A DNA stretch of 64,000 nucleotides from Methanocaldococcus lauensis (GTDB taxonomy: Archaea; AGJL01; Methanococci; Methanococcales; Methanocaldococcaceae): NCBI GenBank assembly GCA_902827205.1, contig LR792634.1:1302001-1366000 (forward strand), written 5' to 3'. Position 1 is the stretch's first letter. Each line of letters begins with the position of its first letter. This document shows positions 55,665 to 64,000 of this stretch, piece after piece. The notes beneath the pieces were generated by a model. It worked only from the letters and a program-made list of their open reading frames with translations. It had not been told where the DNA came from and made no database searches. The position numbers and the translations under genes were made by a program.

Positions 55665-56975
55665 TTACTTATTTAATAATTTTGCTAAGGATGGATGTAA
55701 CTCTTTTACCTTATCTTTTAAAATTTGTTCATACATTCTATACACGATAGATACTGTTAATAAAACCCCGGTTCCTCCACCTAATGCTCCAATAAAATCA
55801 GCTATAGCGGCTAAAAATCCGACGAAGGCTGAACTCATTACAGTTAATGGAGGTATGTATCTTCTCAATCTCTGCTCGATAGCCTTTTCACTTTTTCTAA
55901 ATCCTTTAATAGCCATACCCAATGAGCCAATTCTTTTAGCCATACTCTTTGGATCTAATCCAGTAGTTTCTACCCAAAATATACCAAAGAATATACAACA
56001 AACTATCATTGCTATCATATATACTAACGCATGGAGAGGATCTGTAAATACACTTGTTAGTCCATAAGGTGTTGATAAATAATATGCTATTCCATCAACA
56101 GGTCTTCCATTTACATAGTGTCCAAGTAATGGGATACCTAATCTACTTAACACTAATCCCCAGAGTTGAATATTAGCAAATAATGCCGCAGATAAGATTA
56201 CTGGAATGTTTGAAGTATAAACAAATCTTATAGGGTATTTACCAACAGCACCTTTAATTCTACCATGAGCTAAAGGAATTTCTACTCTTAAACATTCAGC
56301 ATAAACAACCATTAAGAATACTATTATTGTTCCAAGTATTGGTGCAAGATATTCAAAGTTTGGCATTCCATTAATTAGACTTCCAAAAAATCTCCATAAA
56401 TATCCTTCAGGACCTAATGCTCCAACAAATATTACCTGTGAAACTCCTGCGGCAATAAATAATCCAATTCCAGAGCCAATACCATACTTTGAAACTATTT
56501 CATCTAAATATATTAAAATTATTGAGCCTATAGCTATTTGTATAATTACTAAAAGTGCCAATAAAATAGGTAGATGTCCAAAAGCTCCAGCTCCAACGAA
56601 CATAACAGCCTCAACAAAACACATGATTATAGATAATAGTTTTTGACAACCTTGAAATAAAGCCCTATTTTCAGGAATTGACAAGTCCATTTTTATAATT
56701 CCAGCCCCAACTAATAACTGCATAATAATACCAGCAGTAACAATTGGACCAATACCTAATGTAATTAAGGTCCCTATTCTGGATGCAGTTACTGTTTGCC
56801 AAAATTGAAATATTGCAGGGATTTGGACTCCTCCTGTATAAACATCAATAGTTCCCATAATGAAATATAGAACCAAAACTATTCCAGTCCATTTAAGTTT
56901 TTCTTTGAAAGATAATTCTCTAATGGGTAATTCTACTTCAGGAATTTTTTCTAATATCGGAATTAATTTTCTCAT
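55665..56975 (-). CDS. secY: Protein translocase subunit SecY
   Basis: SecY, channel of the general secretory pathway. About 436 residues with ten membrane segments. The sequence is plainly close to M. jannaschii SecY (IPENRALFQGCQKLLSIIMCFVEA, EIVSKYGIGSGIGLFIAAGV, KSEKAIEQRLRRYIPPLTV). I use the ATG at 56975 (MRKLIPILEK) because that gives the length of the M. jannaschii protein as I recall it; a TTG at 56987 with GGTGAG before it is possible. Confidence 0.97.
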   Translation of the reverse strand: MRKLIPILEKIPEVELPIRELSFKEKLKWTGIVLVLYFIMGTIDVYTGGVQIPAIFQFWQTVTASRIGTLITLGIGPIVTAGIIMQLLVGAGIIKMDLSIPENRALFQGCQKLLSIIMCFVEAVMFVGAGAFGHLPILLALLVIIQIAIGSIILIYLDEIVSKYGIGSGIGLFIAAGVSQVIFVGALGPEGYLWRFFGSLINGMPNFEYLAPILGTIIVFLMVVYAECLRVEIPLAHGRIKGAVGKYPIRFVYTSNIPVILSAALFANIQLWGLVLSRLGIPLLGHYVNGRPVDGIAYYLSTPYGLTSVFTDPLHALVYMIAMIVCCIFFGIFWVETTGLDPKSMAKRIGSLGMAIKGFRKSEKAIEQRLRRYIPPLTVMSSAFVGFLAAIADFIGALGGGTGVLLTVSIVYRMYEQILKDKVKELHPSLAKLLNK

Positions 56976-57167
56976 AAATTCTTCCAATATCTCACCTTTT
57001 CAAACATTAAAAACTATATTATTAAAGTTAATATAAAGAGATTATTCTAATAAAATAGTCTTAACATTTATATAAATATTTTATCAAAAATCTATAAGAA
57101 AAAATTTTTAAAACTATTAATTTGAATTAATTAATAAAATGAAACATAAAAAAGAAATAAAGAGATT

Positions 57168-57599
57168 TTATAACTCTACAACTTCTCCACCAACAGCTTC
57201 AATTTTTTCTCTTGCCTTTTCTGAAACTTCAATTGCTTTAACAATCATTGGAATTGTTACTTTTCCTTTACCCAAAACTTTCTCATATCCCAACTCAATA
57301 ACATCAACAATAAATTTGTCATTTTCTTTTTCGAATTTATCAGGGTTTTTCAATACAATTTCTTCAAGCTCTCCAACGTTAATTGTTTCTAATTCTTTAA
57401 CTAAACTTGGATGTCTCTTAAATCCATATTTACCAAAGTGATCTGGCTTGTATTTTATAATCCAAGTCCATTTGTGTTTAAGACCTCCAGCTAACCCTCT
57501 ACCTCCTCTGTTCCCTGCTCCTCTTCTCTTTTTGTGGCTACCTCCACCACATGTTCTTGAACCTCTAATTTTTTTAACTTTTTTCTTTTTTCTAATCAT
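57168..57599 (-). CDS. rpl15: 50S ribosomal protein L15
   Basis: A 143-residue L15. The basic N-terminus RGSRTCGGGSHKKRRGAGNRGGRG is the family mark. Normal length for archaea. It is the last ribosomal gene before secY, about 190 bp away. Confidence 0.95.
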   Translation of the reverse strand: MIRKKKKVKKIRGSRTCGGGSHKKRRGAGNRGGRGLAGGLKHKWTWIIKYKPDHFGKYGFKRHPSLVKELETINVGELEEIVLKNPDKFEKENDKFIVDVIELGYEKVLGKGKVTIPMIVKAIEVSEKAREKIEAVGGEVVEL

Positions 57600-57610
57600 A
57601 AATTATCACC

Positions 57611-58075
57611 TTACATCATCTTTTCTAAAAGTTCATTAATTTTTTCTCCTCTGTATCCTAAAGCTCCTCCAACACTAAATGGTTTCTTAATACCCTTTCT
57701 TTCAAATCCTTTTCTTGGAGGATGTAATCTAAATACAGGTTTTAATGGAGTTTCTTTTAATTTAATTTCTCCCTTTATAAGTTTTTCTGCTAACTCTTCA
57801 ACATCCATCCCAGTTAATTCCTTTATAATTTCTGGAGTAACCCTCTTATTTCCTGGAAGTCTACCTCTTTTTAAGATTAATTTAACTAAAGTTTCTTTAT
57901 CAATTTCTCCCCATGTTACATAATCTTTAACTTTTTGTAACATTCCTTTAAATGTATCTGTTTCTGGGACAATTACACAGTGATTAACCTTATGTAGCCT
58001 TAACATTTTTAAGGTATCTGCTATGTCTCTCCTTACACCAATTCTACCTCTTATTCTAATAACAGCATAAGCCAT
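57611..58075 (-). CDS. rpl30: 50S ribosomal protein L30
   Basis: A 154-residue archaeal/eukaryal L30 (L7e type): [31 protein letters not shown], followed by [12 protein letters not shown] and a basic end. Start at ATG 58075 with GGTGAG before it. It lies 11 bp before L15. Confidence 0.95.
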   Translation of the reverse strand: MAYAVIRIRGRIGVRRDIADTLKMLRLHKVNHCVIVPETDTFKGMLQKVKDYVTWGEIDKETLVKLILKRGRLPGNKRVTPEIIKELTGMDVEELAEKLIKGEIKLKETPLKPVFRLHPPRKGFERKGIKKPFSVGGALGYRGEKINELLEKMM

Positions 58076-58159
58076 ATTTCTCACCTTAATTATTATGGAA
58101 TATAAAATAATAATTTAAATAAAACTTTAAAATAGTTGGTTTTTCAAAATAAGAATGAT

Positions 58160-58813
58160 TTACAATACTCTACCTTCAATAATTCCTAATTTCTTTTTAC
58201 TCTTATCCATAACTCTTACAAAATTCAAACTCTTTAAAGCTTCAAATGTAGCCATTGCAAAGTTGTAAGTAGTTCTTGTTTCTCCAAATGTTTTTGTCCA
58301 AACATCTTTAATTCCTGCCAATCCTAAAACTGCCTTAGCGACATCTCCAGCAACTAAACCAACACCTTTTGGTGCAGGTAATATCTCTATTGCAGTACTT
58401 CCACACTTTCCATAACCTTTGTATGGTATTGAGTGAGGAGTTCCACAACCACACTCCCAGGAACCACAACCTCTCTTAACTCTAATAATATTTTTCTTTG
58501 CTTGAGCTATAGCTTTTCTTATTGCTGGCCCAACTTCTTTAGCCTTACCTTTTCCTACACCAACATAACCATTTCTGTTTCCTACAACAACAGTTGCTCT
58601 AAATCTTGCTCTTCTTCCAGACTTGTGCATTCTCTGAACTAACTTTACATCTAAAACTTTCTCTTCCAAATCTGGAAGAAGTGCATCAACTATTTCAGGC
58701 TCTAAGATTGGTAAGTTATTATCTAAGATGTAATCAATGTCAGTTATTTGTCCTTCTTTAACCATCCTTCCAATGGTTGTTTTTGGTTCCCACTCATCTA
58801 TATTAAATCTCAT
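58160..58813 (-). CDS. rps5: 30S ribosomal protein S5
   Basis: A 217-residue S5 with the core [33 protein letters not shown] and the end [24 protein letters not shown]. Archaeal length with extra N- and C-terminal parts. It follows L18 by 9 bp. Confidence 0.96.
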   Translation of the reverse strand: MRFNIDEWEPKTTIGRMVKEGQITDIDYILDNNLPILEPEIVDALLPDLEEKVLDVKLVQRMHKSGRRARFRATVVVGNRNGYVGVGKGKAKEVGPAIRKAIAQAKKNIIRVKRGCGSWECGCGTPHSIPYKGYGKCGSTAIEILPAPKGVGLVAGDVAKAVLGLAGIKDVWTKTFGETRTTYNFAMATFEALKSLNFVRVMDKSKKKLGIIEGRVL

Positions 58814-58822
58814 TATCTCACC

Positions 58823-59410
58823 TTAGAACATGCTATCAATTTTTGCCTTAATTTCTTCAAAGTGTTCTGGTAATTTTTCTGGTTCTAAACCTTTCTCTAA
58901 GTATTTTGAAAACTGCCTTTTGTATTTTTCCTCATCTTCTTCTTTTAACATCTCAGCATATGCTTTTATGTGTTCTCCTCTTATTCTATCTTCTGATGGT
59001 AATATTTCCTCTCCATGTGGAATATTCATACCAGCATCTAAAGCTCCTTTTAGCATTGCAAATACTGCCGCTCCTTTTGTAGCTCTATGCAACCCAATAT
59101 CTAAAACTGCCTCGGTATAACCCTTAGCTAAGGCTTTTTTACCTAACAAGTAACCTGTTAAGTATGCTGAAGGCAAGTTTCCAGTATGGCCTTTATAACC
59201 CAACTTAATTAATTCTCTTGAATGAGCAGATACAACTGTTTTGTCACCTTTTTCATCATACAATACTATTTGAGCTATACAATGATTCAAAGATTTTCTT
59301 ACAACCAATCTTGGCTTTCCTGATAATAATAATTTTAATCTTTTTCTGTAATCAGTTTTTGCTTCTCTTCTTCTTCTAAATTTAACTCTATAAGTTGGAC
59401 CTGTAGCCAT
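58823..59410 (-). CDS. rpl18: 50S ribosomal protein L18
   Basis: A 195-residue L18 (L5 in eukaryotes), which binds 5S rRNA. It has [22 protein letters not shown] and [22 protein letters not shown]. Gene order and length are normal. Confidence 0.96.
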   Translation of the reverse strand: MATGPTYRVKFRRRREAKTDYRKRLKLLLSGKPRLVVRKSLNHCIAQIVLYDEKGDKTVVSAHSRELIKLGYKGHTGNLPSAYLTGYLLGKKALAKGYTEAVLDIGLHRATKGAAVFAMLKGALDAGMNIPHGEEILPSEDRIRGEHIKAYAEMLKEEDEEKYKRQFSKYLEKGLEPEKLPEHFEEIKAKIDSMF

Positions 59411-59440
59411 AACATCTCACCCTGTTAAATTAAAAATTAT

Positions 59441-59890
59441 TTATTGTTTTAAAAGGTCGTGTTCTTTCATGTATAAGAAAAGGTGGCTCTTACTTCTGAA
59501 TGCTCCACCTTTAGCCATTCTGTAAAGTTTTCTATAAACTTTTCTATCAATTTTTCCAGAATCTCTTAAATATTTTAATGTTTTTCTCAAAGCTCTAATT
59601 GTAGCCATCCATCTTTCTTTTGGAGGAGTTCTTGCTCCTGCAGCTCCTCTTCTTGAACCAGGACCTCTTCTTCTACCTTTCTTTTTTTGCTCTTTTAATT
59701 TTTTAACTCTTGCACTACTTATTCCCTTTTTCTGTTTTTTCTTAATAACTCCATCTTTAATTAAAGCTCTTATATCATCTCTTGTCATTGCCATTTTAAC
59801 TCTTTCTAACTGTGTTGGATCTATCCAGACTCTATCAATACCACATTTTAATATTTCAGCAGCTAATTTTCTTTGAACTGATACGTCCAT
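59441..59890 (-). CDS. rpl19e: 50S ribosomal protein L19e
   Basis: A 149-residue L19e: VSVQRKLAAEILKCGIDRVWIDP at the start, then the very basic block KKKGRRRGPGSRRGAAGART. Start at ATG 59890 with AAGGTGAG before it. Confidence 0.95.
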   Translation of the reverse strand: MDVSVQRKLAAEILKCGIDRVWIDPTQLERVKMAMTRDDIRALIKDGVIKKKQKKGISSARVKKLKEQKKKGRRRGPGSRRGAAGARTPPKERWMATIRALRKTLKYLRDSGKIDRKVYRKLYRMAKGGAFRSKSHLFLYMKEHDLLKQ

Positions 59891-59939
59891 AACTCTCACC
59901 TTATAAACTAAGAGGGTATTAAATATTAAAAAAGCTTAG

Positions 59940-60371
59940 TTATTCATTTTCATTGTTGTTATTTAGTTTTTCAGCAAATTTTAATAATTCTTCCTGTTTC
60001 TCTTCTGATATATTTAATATTCTTATTCCTAACTCTCTTGCTCTTTTGATGATTTCAATTTTCTTTCTCTTACCAACTGTTGAAGCAATCCTTGCTCCCT
60101 GTGTTTCAGGGTTTAATTTTTCTAAATCTTTAACATTATAAACTAAAACATCCTCTAAACCACTTGGGTGTAATCCTCTAACGGCTTTAGGCATTCTGTA
60201 TCCAATTTCAACGACAGGAGGCTTTTCTTTCCATTTTAATCTCATCTTACTATGTCTTCCTTTAGGTCTTCTCCATTTTTCTCCTAACCTTTTATGTCTG
60301 TGTGCCTCTTGTCTTATAAAGTCAGGCTTTTTCATTTTTAATTTGAATCTTAATCTTAATAGCCTATCCAT
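59940..60371 (-). CDS. rpl32e: 50S ribosomal protein L32e
   Basis: A 143-residue L32e with [29 protein letters not shown] and [17 protein letters not shown]. The C-terminal tail is Asn/Glu rich (KLNNNNENE). ATG has GGGAG before it. Confidence 0.95.
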   Translation of the reverse strand: MDRLLRLRFKLKMKKPDFIRQEAHRHKRLGEKWRRPKGRHSKMRLKWKEKPPVVEIGYRMPKAVRGLHPSGLEDVLVYNVKDLEKLNPETQGARIASTVGKRKKIEIIKRARELGIRILNISEEKQEELLKFAEKLNNNNENE

Positions 60372-60395
60372 ATTATCTCCCTCTTATTTAAATTT

Positions 60396-60944
60396 TTAGA
60401 TAACCTTTCCAGCCTTCTCTACAATGTAAATTCCATCCTGGAAGACTCTTGGATCTCTATTTTTAATTCTTGTAGCCTGTTCTATATTGGCGGCGGTTTG
60501 TCCTACTTTTTCTTTATCGATTCCAGTAACTATAACATCCTCTCCACTAACTTTGACTGTAACTCCTTCTAAGATTTTTGCTCTTCTTGGGTGTTTTTCT
60601 CCTAAGAAGTTTTCAATGATGACTTCATTACCCTTAACACTAACTTTCATTGGGAAGTGAGCATATCTAATTTTTAGTTTGTATGTAAATCCTTCTGTAA
60701 CTCCTTTAATCATGTTATTTATGTGTGCTGTTATAGTTCCAATCATTGCTTTATCTTTTCTTCTTGGATATTCGCAAGATACAACAATTTCATCTCCTTC
60801 TTTTTTAATTACAATTTTTGGATGTTCAAATTTTCTCTTTAATTCCTTTCCTCCACTTTTAACAACGATTTCATTATTGTTTATTTCTACTTGAACATTT
60901 TCTGGAATTTTAATTCTTCTCTCAAGATAGGCGGCAACAGGCAT
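60396..60944 (-). CDS. rpl6: 50S ribosomal protein L6
   Basis: A 182-residue L6 with the N-terminal beta domain ([24 protein letters not shown]) and the second half ([21 protein letters not shown], then [27 protein letters not shown]). Archaeal type. Confidence 0.95.
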   Translation of the reverse strand: MPVAAYLERRIKIPENVQVEINNNEIVVKSGGKELKRKFEHPKIVIKKEGDEIVVSCEYPRRKDKAMIGTITAHINNMIKGVTEGFTYKLKIRYAHFPMKVSVKGNEVIIENFLGEKHPRRAKILEGVTVKVSGEDVIVTGIDKEKVGQTAANIEQATRIKNRDPRVFQDGIYIVEKAGKVI

Positions 60945-61016
60945 AAACTCACCTCAAAATGTAGATTTAATTTTGTTTCTTATATTATTAATTATTATTA
61001 TAATTAACATCCGTGT

Positions 61017-61409
61017 TTAATAGACATAGGCTAATAATCTTCCACCTAATCCTCTTTTCTTAGCTTCTTCGTGGCTCATAACTCCCTGAGTAGTTGAGAC
61101 AATTAATATTCCAAAATCTCTTGCTGGCAAGTATCTTTTTTCAAACTTTTCATATCCAAATTTTTTAACAGGGAATCTTGGCTTTATAGCACCACATTTG
61201 TTGATCTTACCTACTAATTCAACTTTATAAATTCCTCCTCTTCCATCTTCTATAAATTCAAATTCTCCTATATATCCATGATCTTGCATAACTTTTAAGA
61301 CTCTTCCAATTAACTTAGATGCTGGTTTTATATACACTACCTTTTTACCCACTCTCTCACAGTTGGAAATATGGTTTAATGCATTTGCTAGTGGGTCCAT
61401 TAAACTCAT
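61017..61409 (-). CDS. rps8: 30S ribosomal protein S8
   Basis: A 130-residue S8: [20 protein letters not shown] at the start and the RNA-binding end [36 protein letters not shown], shown here with its conserved STTQG motif. Confidence 0.95.
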   Translation of the reverse strand: MSLMDPLANALNHISNCERVGKKVVYIKPASKLIGRVLKVMQDHGYIGEFEFIEDGRGGIYKVELVGKINKCGAIKPRFPVKKFGYEKFEKRYLPARDFGILIVSTTQGVMSHEEAKKRGLGGRLLAYVY

Positions 61410-61458
61410 GTTTTCCCTCCAAAAGAATTTTTAGATGTTTTAAATTAAGTTTAAATTT

Positions 61459-61620
61459 TTAATCTAATTTCTTAAATCCTAATTTATGAGCTATTTCTCT
61501 AAAACATTGTCTACAAAGGTTTAATCCATACTTCCTAATTAATCCTGGTCCTACATGACCACATCTTTGGCATGGCCTAATACCATATCCATACTTTTTT
61601 TTCCAAGGTTTTTTAGCCAT
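61459..61620 (-). CDS. rps14: 30S ribosomal protein S14 (zinc type)
   Basis: A 53-residue S14 with four zinc Cys: [10 protein letters not shown] and [12 protein letters not shown]. It begins [14 protein letters not shown] and ends LGFKKLD. It lies between L5 and S8, its usual place. Too short for many ORF filters, but unmistakable. Confidence 0.96.
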   Translation of the reverse strand: MAKKPWKKKYGYGIRPCQRCGHVGPGLIRKYGLNLCRQCFREIAHKLGFKKLD

Positions 61621-61637
61621 CTACATCACCCTTTTTC

Positions 61638-62204
61638 TTATTGTGTTTCTTCTTCCTCTAATACTCTCTCAACTTTAATTCCAAAGGTTTTTTCTATAAA
61701 TTCAATAGCCTCTTCTCTTGTTAATCTATGCCTTCTTGGAACTTTTGCCCTACATCTTTTTCTTCTTTTTACTCTAAATCCAGGTCTTTCTAATGTTACA
61801 CAAACATCCATCCCGAAGATACCAATCATTGGGTCATATTTTTGTCCAGGGAAGTCTATATGTTCGTGAATACCAAATGAGAAGTTTCCGTAATCATCAA
61901 ATGAATAATCATATAATTTTTTACCTTCTTTTTGAAAAGCCTCAAAAGCATTTTTTAAAAATTCTTCTGCTTTTTTACCTCTTAGGGTGACTTTTAATCC
62001 AATTGGTAATTTTTTTCTGATACCAAATGTTGGGTTTGTCTGCTTAGCTCTTGTTCTTATAGGTTTTTGTCCAGTTAATTCCTCTATAACCTTTTCTCCT
62101 TTTGTTAATCTATCTCCACTTTCTCCTACTCCAAAATTAACAACAACTTTTTCAATTCTTGGTTTTAACATGGGATTTTTTTGCCACAATTCTTCAAAGC
62201 TCAT
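61638..62204 (-). CDS. rpl5: 50S ribosomal protein L5
   Basis: A 188-residue L5 that binds 5S rRNA. It has [40 protein letters not shown] and the loop [25 protein letters not shown]. Archaeal length. Confidence 0.96.
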   Translation of the reverse strand: MSFEELWQKNPMLKPRIEKVVVNFGVGESGDRLTKGEKVIEELTGQKPIRTRAKQTNPTFGIRKKLPIGLKVTLRGKKAEEFLKNAFEAFQKEGKKLYDYSFDDYGNFSFGIHEHIDFPGQKYDPMIGIFGMDVCVTLERPGFRVKRRKRCRAKVPRRHRLTREEAIEFIEKTFGIKVERVLEEEETQ

Positions 62205-62235
62205 GTTTCTCCCTCATTACTTTATACTAACAAAT

Positions 62236-62970
62236 TTACAACTTAATAATAGGTTCTTCGTCTCCAACAACAAAGACATAGTCTTTAACTGTCTTGAATT
62301 TGTCTCCTTCTAAGTTTTCTAATGTAACTATGTCTGGATAAATTCCTCTTTTCTCAATTTCAACGATTCTTGCAAAGTCTCCAACGTGTTTTCCTCCGGT
62401 AATGTATGCTAACTTACCGACTTCAAATGGAATATGTGCTTTAATTTCTTGATCTGGAATTGTGATTAATAAAGTGTCTCCAGTTTTATATACATCCTCT
62501 TTAGGGTTTGTAGGATCTGAAACTCTAATTAATATGTTTCTACCATCGTGTAAGTTTAGTTGAATGTGACCTCCTTTAACAACAGTTTTGTTTTTAATTT
62601 TACATAATTTTAAATCTGGATTTTCTGTTGGTCTTAATTTAACTCTTCCTTTCCTATCGAATAAAACTCTGTAATTTTCATTTGCATCAGGTAATGAGAC
62701 TACATCCATCAATCCAACAGGTAACTTTTCTTCTTTTCTAACTCTACCATCAACTAAAACTTTACCCATCTTAATAATTTTTTTAGCCTCTCTTGCATTG
62801 TCAGCATATTTTAAAATATCTCTAATAATAAGTAAGAGAGGTAATGACTCACTCATTGGGTGAGCTCCTGGTAAAGGTCTAACAGTAAATTTAGCTACTT
62901 TTCTTGGTAATTCCCATCTAACTGGAGCGGCTAATCTTTTCAAATGTCTTTTTGGACCTTTTTTTCCCAT
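62236..62970 (-). CDS. rps4e: 30S ribosomal protein S4e
   Basis: A 244-residue S4e. It begins GKKGPKRHLKRLAAPVRWELPRK and has the S4-type RNA-binding segment LPLLLIIRDILKYADNAREA, and the KOW-like end KLAYITGGKHVGDFARIVEI. Confidence 0.96.
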   Translation of the reverse strand: MGKKGPKRHLKRLAAPVRWELPRKVAKFTVRPLPGAHPMSESLPLLLIIRDILKYADNAREAKKIIKMGKVLVDGRVRKEEKLPVGLMDVVSLPDANENYRVLFDRKGRVKLRPTENPDLKLCKIKNKTVVKGGHIQLNLHDGRNILIRVSDPTNPKEDVYKTGDTLLITIPDQEIKAHIPFEVGKLAYITGGKHVGDFARIVEIEKRGIYPDIVTLENLEGDKFKTVKDYVFVVGDEEPIIKL

Positions 62971-63001
62971 TCTTTCACCTTAACATATTTTTAATCTTGT
63001 T

Positions 63002-63361
63002 TTACTTTTTAATATGTTTGAATCTTCTTTCATCTTTGTCATAGAGTTTAATTATCATAACATTTGATGGATGAATTGGATATGGAACTTCTTTTCCATC
63101 CTGTCTTTTGTTGTAAGCTCCTTCAACATGGATTCTGTATCTTTTTAAATCAACTTTTGTAACTTCTCCTTCCAACCCTTTAAAGTCTCCTCTCATTATC
63201 CTTACAACATCTCCCTTTCTAACCGGAATGGCGTTTTTACCTAATTTTTCCTTTAACTCTTTTGATAACATTGCAGACATAACCTTTCTTCTCAAATGAA
63301 GTGGTGCGTTAAATAATGCTTTTCTTTGTTTTCTTGGCTGTTTTGACTTTGTAAAAGCCAT
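63002..63361 (-). CDS. rpl24: 50S ribosomal protein L24
   Basis: A 119-residue L24 (L26e type) with the KOW motif [24 protein letters not shown]. The N-terminus is basic ([24 protein letters not shown]). Start has AGGTGA before it. Confidence 0.96.
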   Translation of the reverse strand: MAFTKSKQPRKQRKALFNAPLHLRRKVMSAMLSKELKEKLGKNAIPVRKGDVVRIMRGDFKGLEGEVTKVDLKRYRIHVEGAYNKRQDGKEVPYPIHPSNVMIIKLYDKDERRFKHIKK

Positions 63362-63399
63362 AATTTCACCTTTGATTATAAGTTATTAAATTTATTTAT

Positions 63400-63798
63400 T
63401 TAGATTATTATTTTAGCAATTCTTGCAATACCTGGCCATCTTTCTGCCGCTTCTTTAGCTACAGGTCCCTTAATATCAGAACCTTTTGGGTTTCCGTCTG
63501 GAGTTACTATAACAACTGCATTATCTGCAAACTTAACTCTTGTTCCGTCTGGTCTTCTAATTTCTTTTCTTTGTCTTATTACAACTGCCGGTAAAACCTG
63601 TTTTCTCATCTCAGGAGTTCCCTTTTTAACGGTAACGATAACCATATCCCCTACTCTTGCAGTAGGTAATCTTCTTGCTACACCTTTATAGTTTCTCACA
63701 GCAATAATTTCTACTTCCTTAGCTCCAGTGTTATCAGCACATATACATCTTGCACCTACTGGTAGAGCCCTTACAGGTTTTGAACCAATTGCTTTCAT
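63400..63798 (-). CDS. rpl14: 50S ribosomal protein L14
   Basis: A 132-residue L14: [25 protein letters not shown], then [32 protein letters not shown] and [43 protein letters not shown] in the usual order. Confidence 0.96.
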   Translation of the reverse strand: MKAIGSKPVRALPVGARCICADNTGAKEVEIIAVRNYKGVARRLPTARVGDMVIVTVKKGTPEMRKQVLPAVVIRQRKEIRRPDGTRVKFADNAVVIVTPDGNPKGSDIKGPVAKEAAERWPGIARIAKIII

Positions 63799-63831
63799 AT
63801 TTTTTCACCTATTAGATTTTTACGAGTTAAA

Positions 63832-64000
63832 TTATTTTTGTTCATTTGATGCTTCGTCTACTCTTCCTAATTTTTCAACAACAACAAATGATTTTGTTTT
63901 ACTTATTGGTCTACACTCCATAACTCTTACAATATCTCCAACTTTTGCGTTTATACATGGAGGGTTGTGAGCAACTAATTTTGAACTTCTTCTTTCGTAT
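63832..64000 (-). CDS. rps17: 30S ribosomal protein S17, C-terminal part
   Basis: The minus-strand frame entering from the right edge reads [46 protein letters not shown] and ends EASNEQK at a TAA (63832-63834). [11 protein letters not shown] and [11 protein letters not shown] are diagnostic of archaeal S17. The 5' part is outside the window. It is upstream of L14 by 33 bp, as in all archaeal spc-type operons. Confidence 0.92.
   Translation of the reverse strand, partial: YERRSSKLVAHNPPCINAKVGDIVRVMECRPISKTKSFVVVEKLGRVDEASNEQK

Overview
The window is AT-rich archaeal DNA from a hyperthermophilic methanogen, very probably a Methanocaldococcus species related to M. jannaschii but not identical to it. 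The evidence is the set of hydrogenotrophic methanogenesis and coenzyme genes: H2-forming [Fe]-hydrogenase Hmd with its cofactor genes, tetrahydromethanopterin genes (MptN, MptA and a pterin-methylating radical SAM protein), CofE of F420 synthesis, CbiL and cobyric acid synthase. It is supported by archaeal information-processing genes (TFB with an intein, TFE, FtsZ, Dph2, archaeal ribosomal proteins, SecY) and by GGTGA-type ribosome binding sites and BRE/TATA promoters. Locus comparisons to M. jannaschii are from memory; no search was run.

Layout. 1-7.4 kb: end of fumarase beta, a DUF167 protein, the pterin radical SAM enzyme, MptN, an HTH regulator, FtsZ, a CBS protein, TrpF and a DUF166 protein. 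7.4-12.5 kb: [Fe]-hydrogenase island (DUF2193/HcgG candidate, an unassigned hcg-type gene, HcgA, Hmd) and a cyclase-family hydrolase. 12.6-18.8 kb: Gar1-like protein, intein-split TFB, and a secretion-type ATPase with two membrane platform proteins. 18.8-23.2 kb: HD protein, TFE, an ATP-grasp protein, MptA and an Orc1/Cdc6-like AAA+ ATPase. 23.2-26 kb: two long AT-rich gaps with repeats, a small HTH/SWIM-like protein and a protein that looks like an AAA+ ATPase with a ruined P-loop; this is a strong candidate for a replication origin. 26-28.7 kb: CbiL, CofE, a MITE-like element, a frameshifted CcdA gene and a thioredoxin lipoprotein. 29-33.5 kb: a TusA/DsrE protein, tandem paralogues of unknown function, a second DUF166 protein, a TatD-like hydrolase and a frameshifted cupin. 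33.6-40.4 kb: hybrid cluster protein, a NikR-like regulator that lacks the nickel ligands, FrhB/FrhG/FrhA-like proteins and CO dehydrogenase CooS. 40.6-48.6 kb: a dense oxygen-defence cluster (AfpA and Isf flavoproteins, F420H2 oxidase FprA, rubrerythrin, rubredoxins, peroxiredoxin, ferritin, superoxide reductase, AhpD-like protein) ending in HdrB and HdrC. 48.6-54.4 kb: CBS, V4R, tRNA-thiolation-type PP-loop enzyme, cobyric acid synthase, Dph2, a zinc ribbon and a NYN protein. 54.4-64 kb: the spc-type ribosomal protein operon, read on the minus strand from S17 to SecY, AdkA and a DUF106 membrane protein.

The most interesting part is 23.2-25 kb. A perfect 30-bp inverted repeat (24395-24424 and 24742-24771) carries tandem TTCGAA boxes and flanks about 317 bp of very AT-rich DNA. 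A third copy of the box sits at 24926-24941. Paired TGAATC-type direct repeats lie next to the Orc1/Cdc6-like gene. This would fit an unconventional origin recognised by a divergent initiator. Other notable items are a GC-rich palindromic insertion that rewrote the end of an FrhG-like gene, two frameshifted genes (one by a 4-bp tandem duplication), a NikR-like protein without its metal site, and a TATA box buried in a palindrome.
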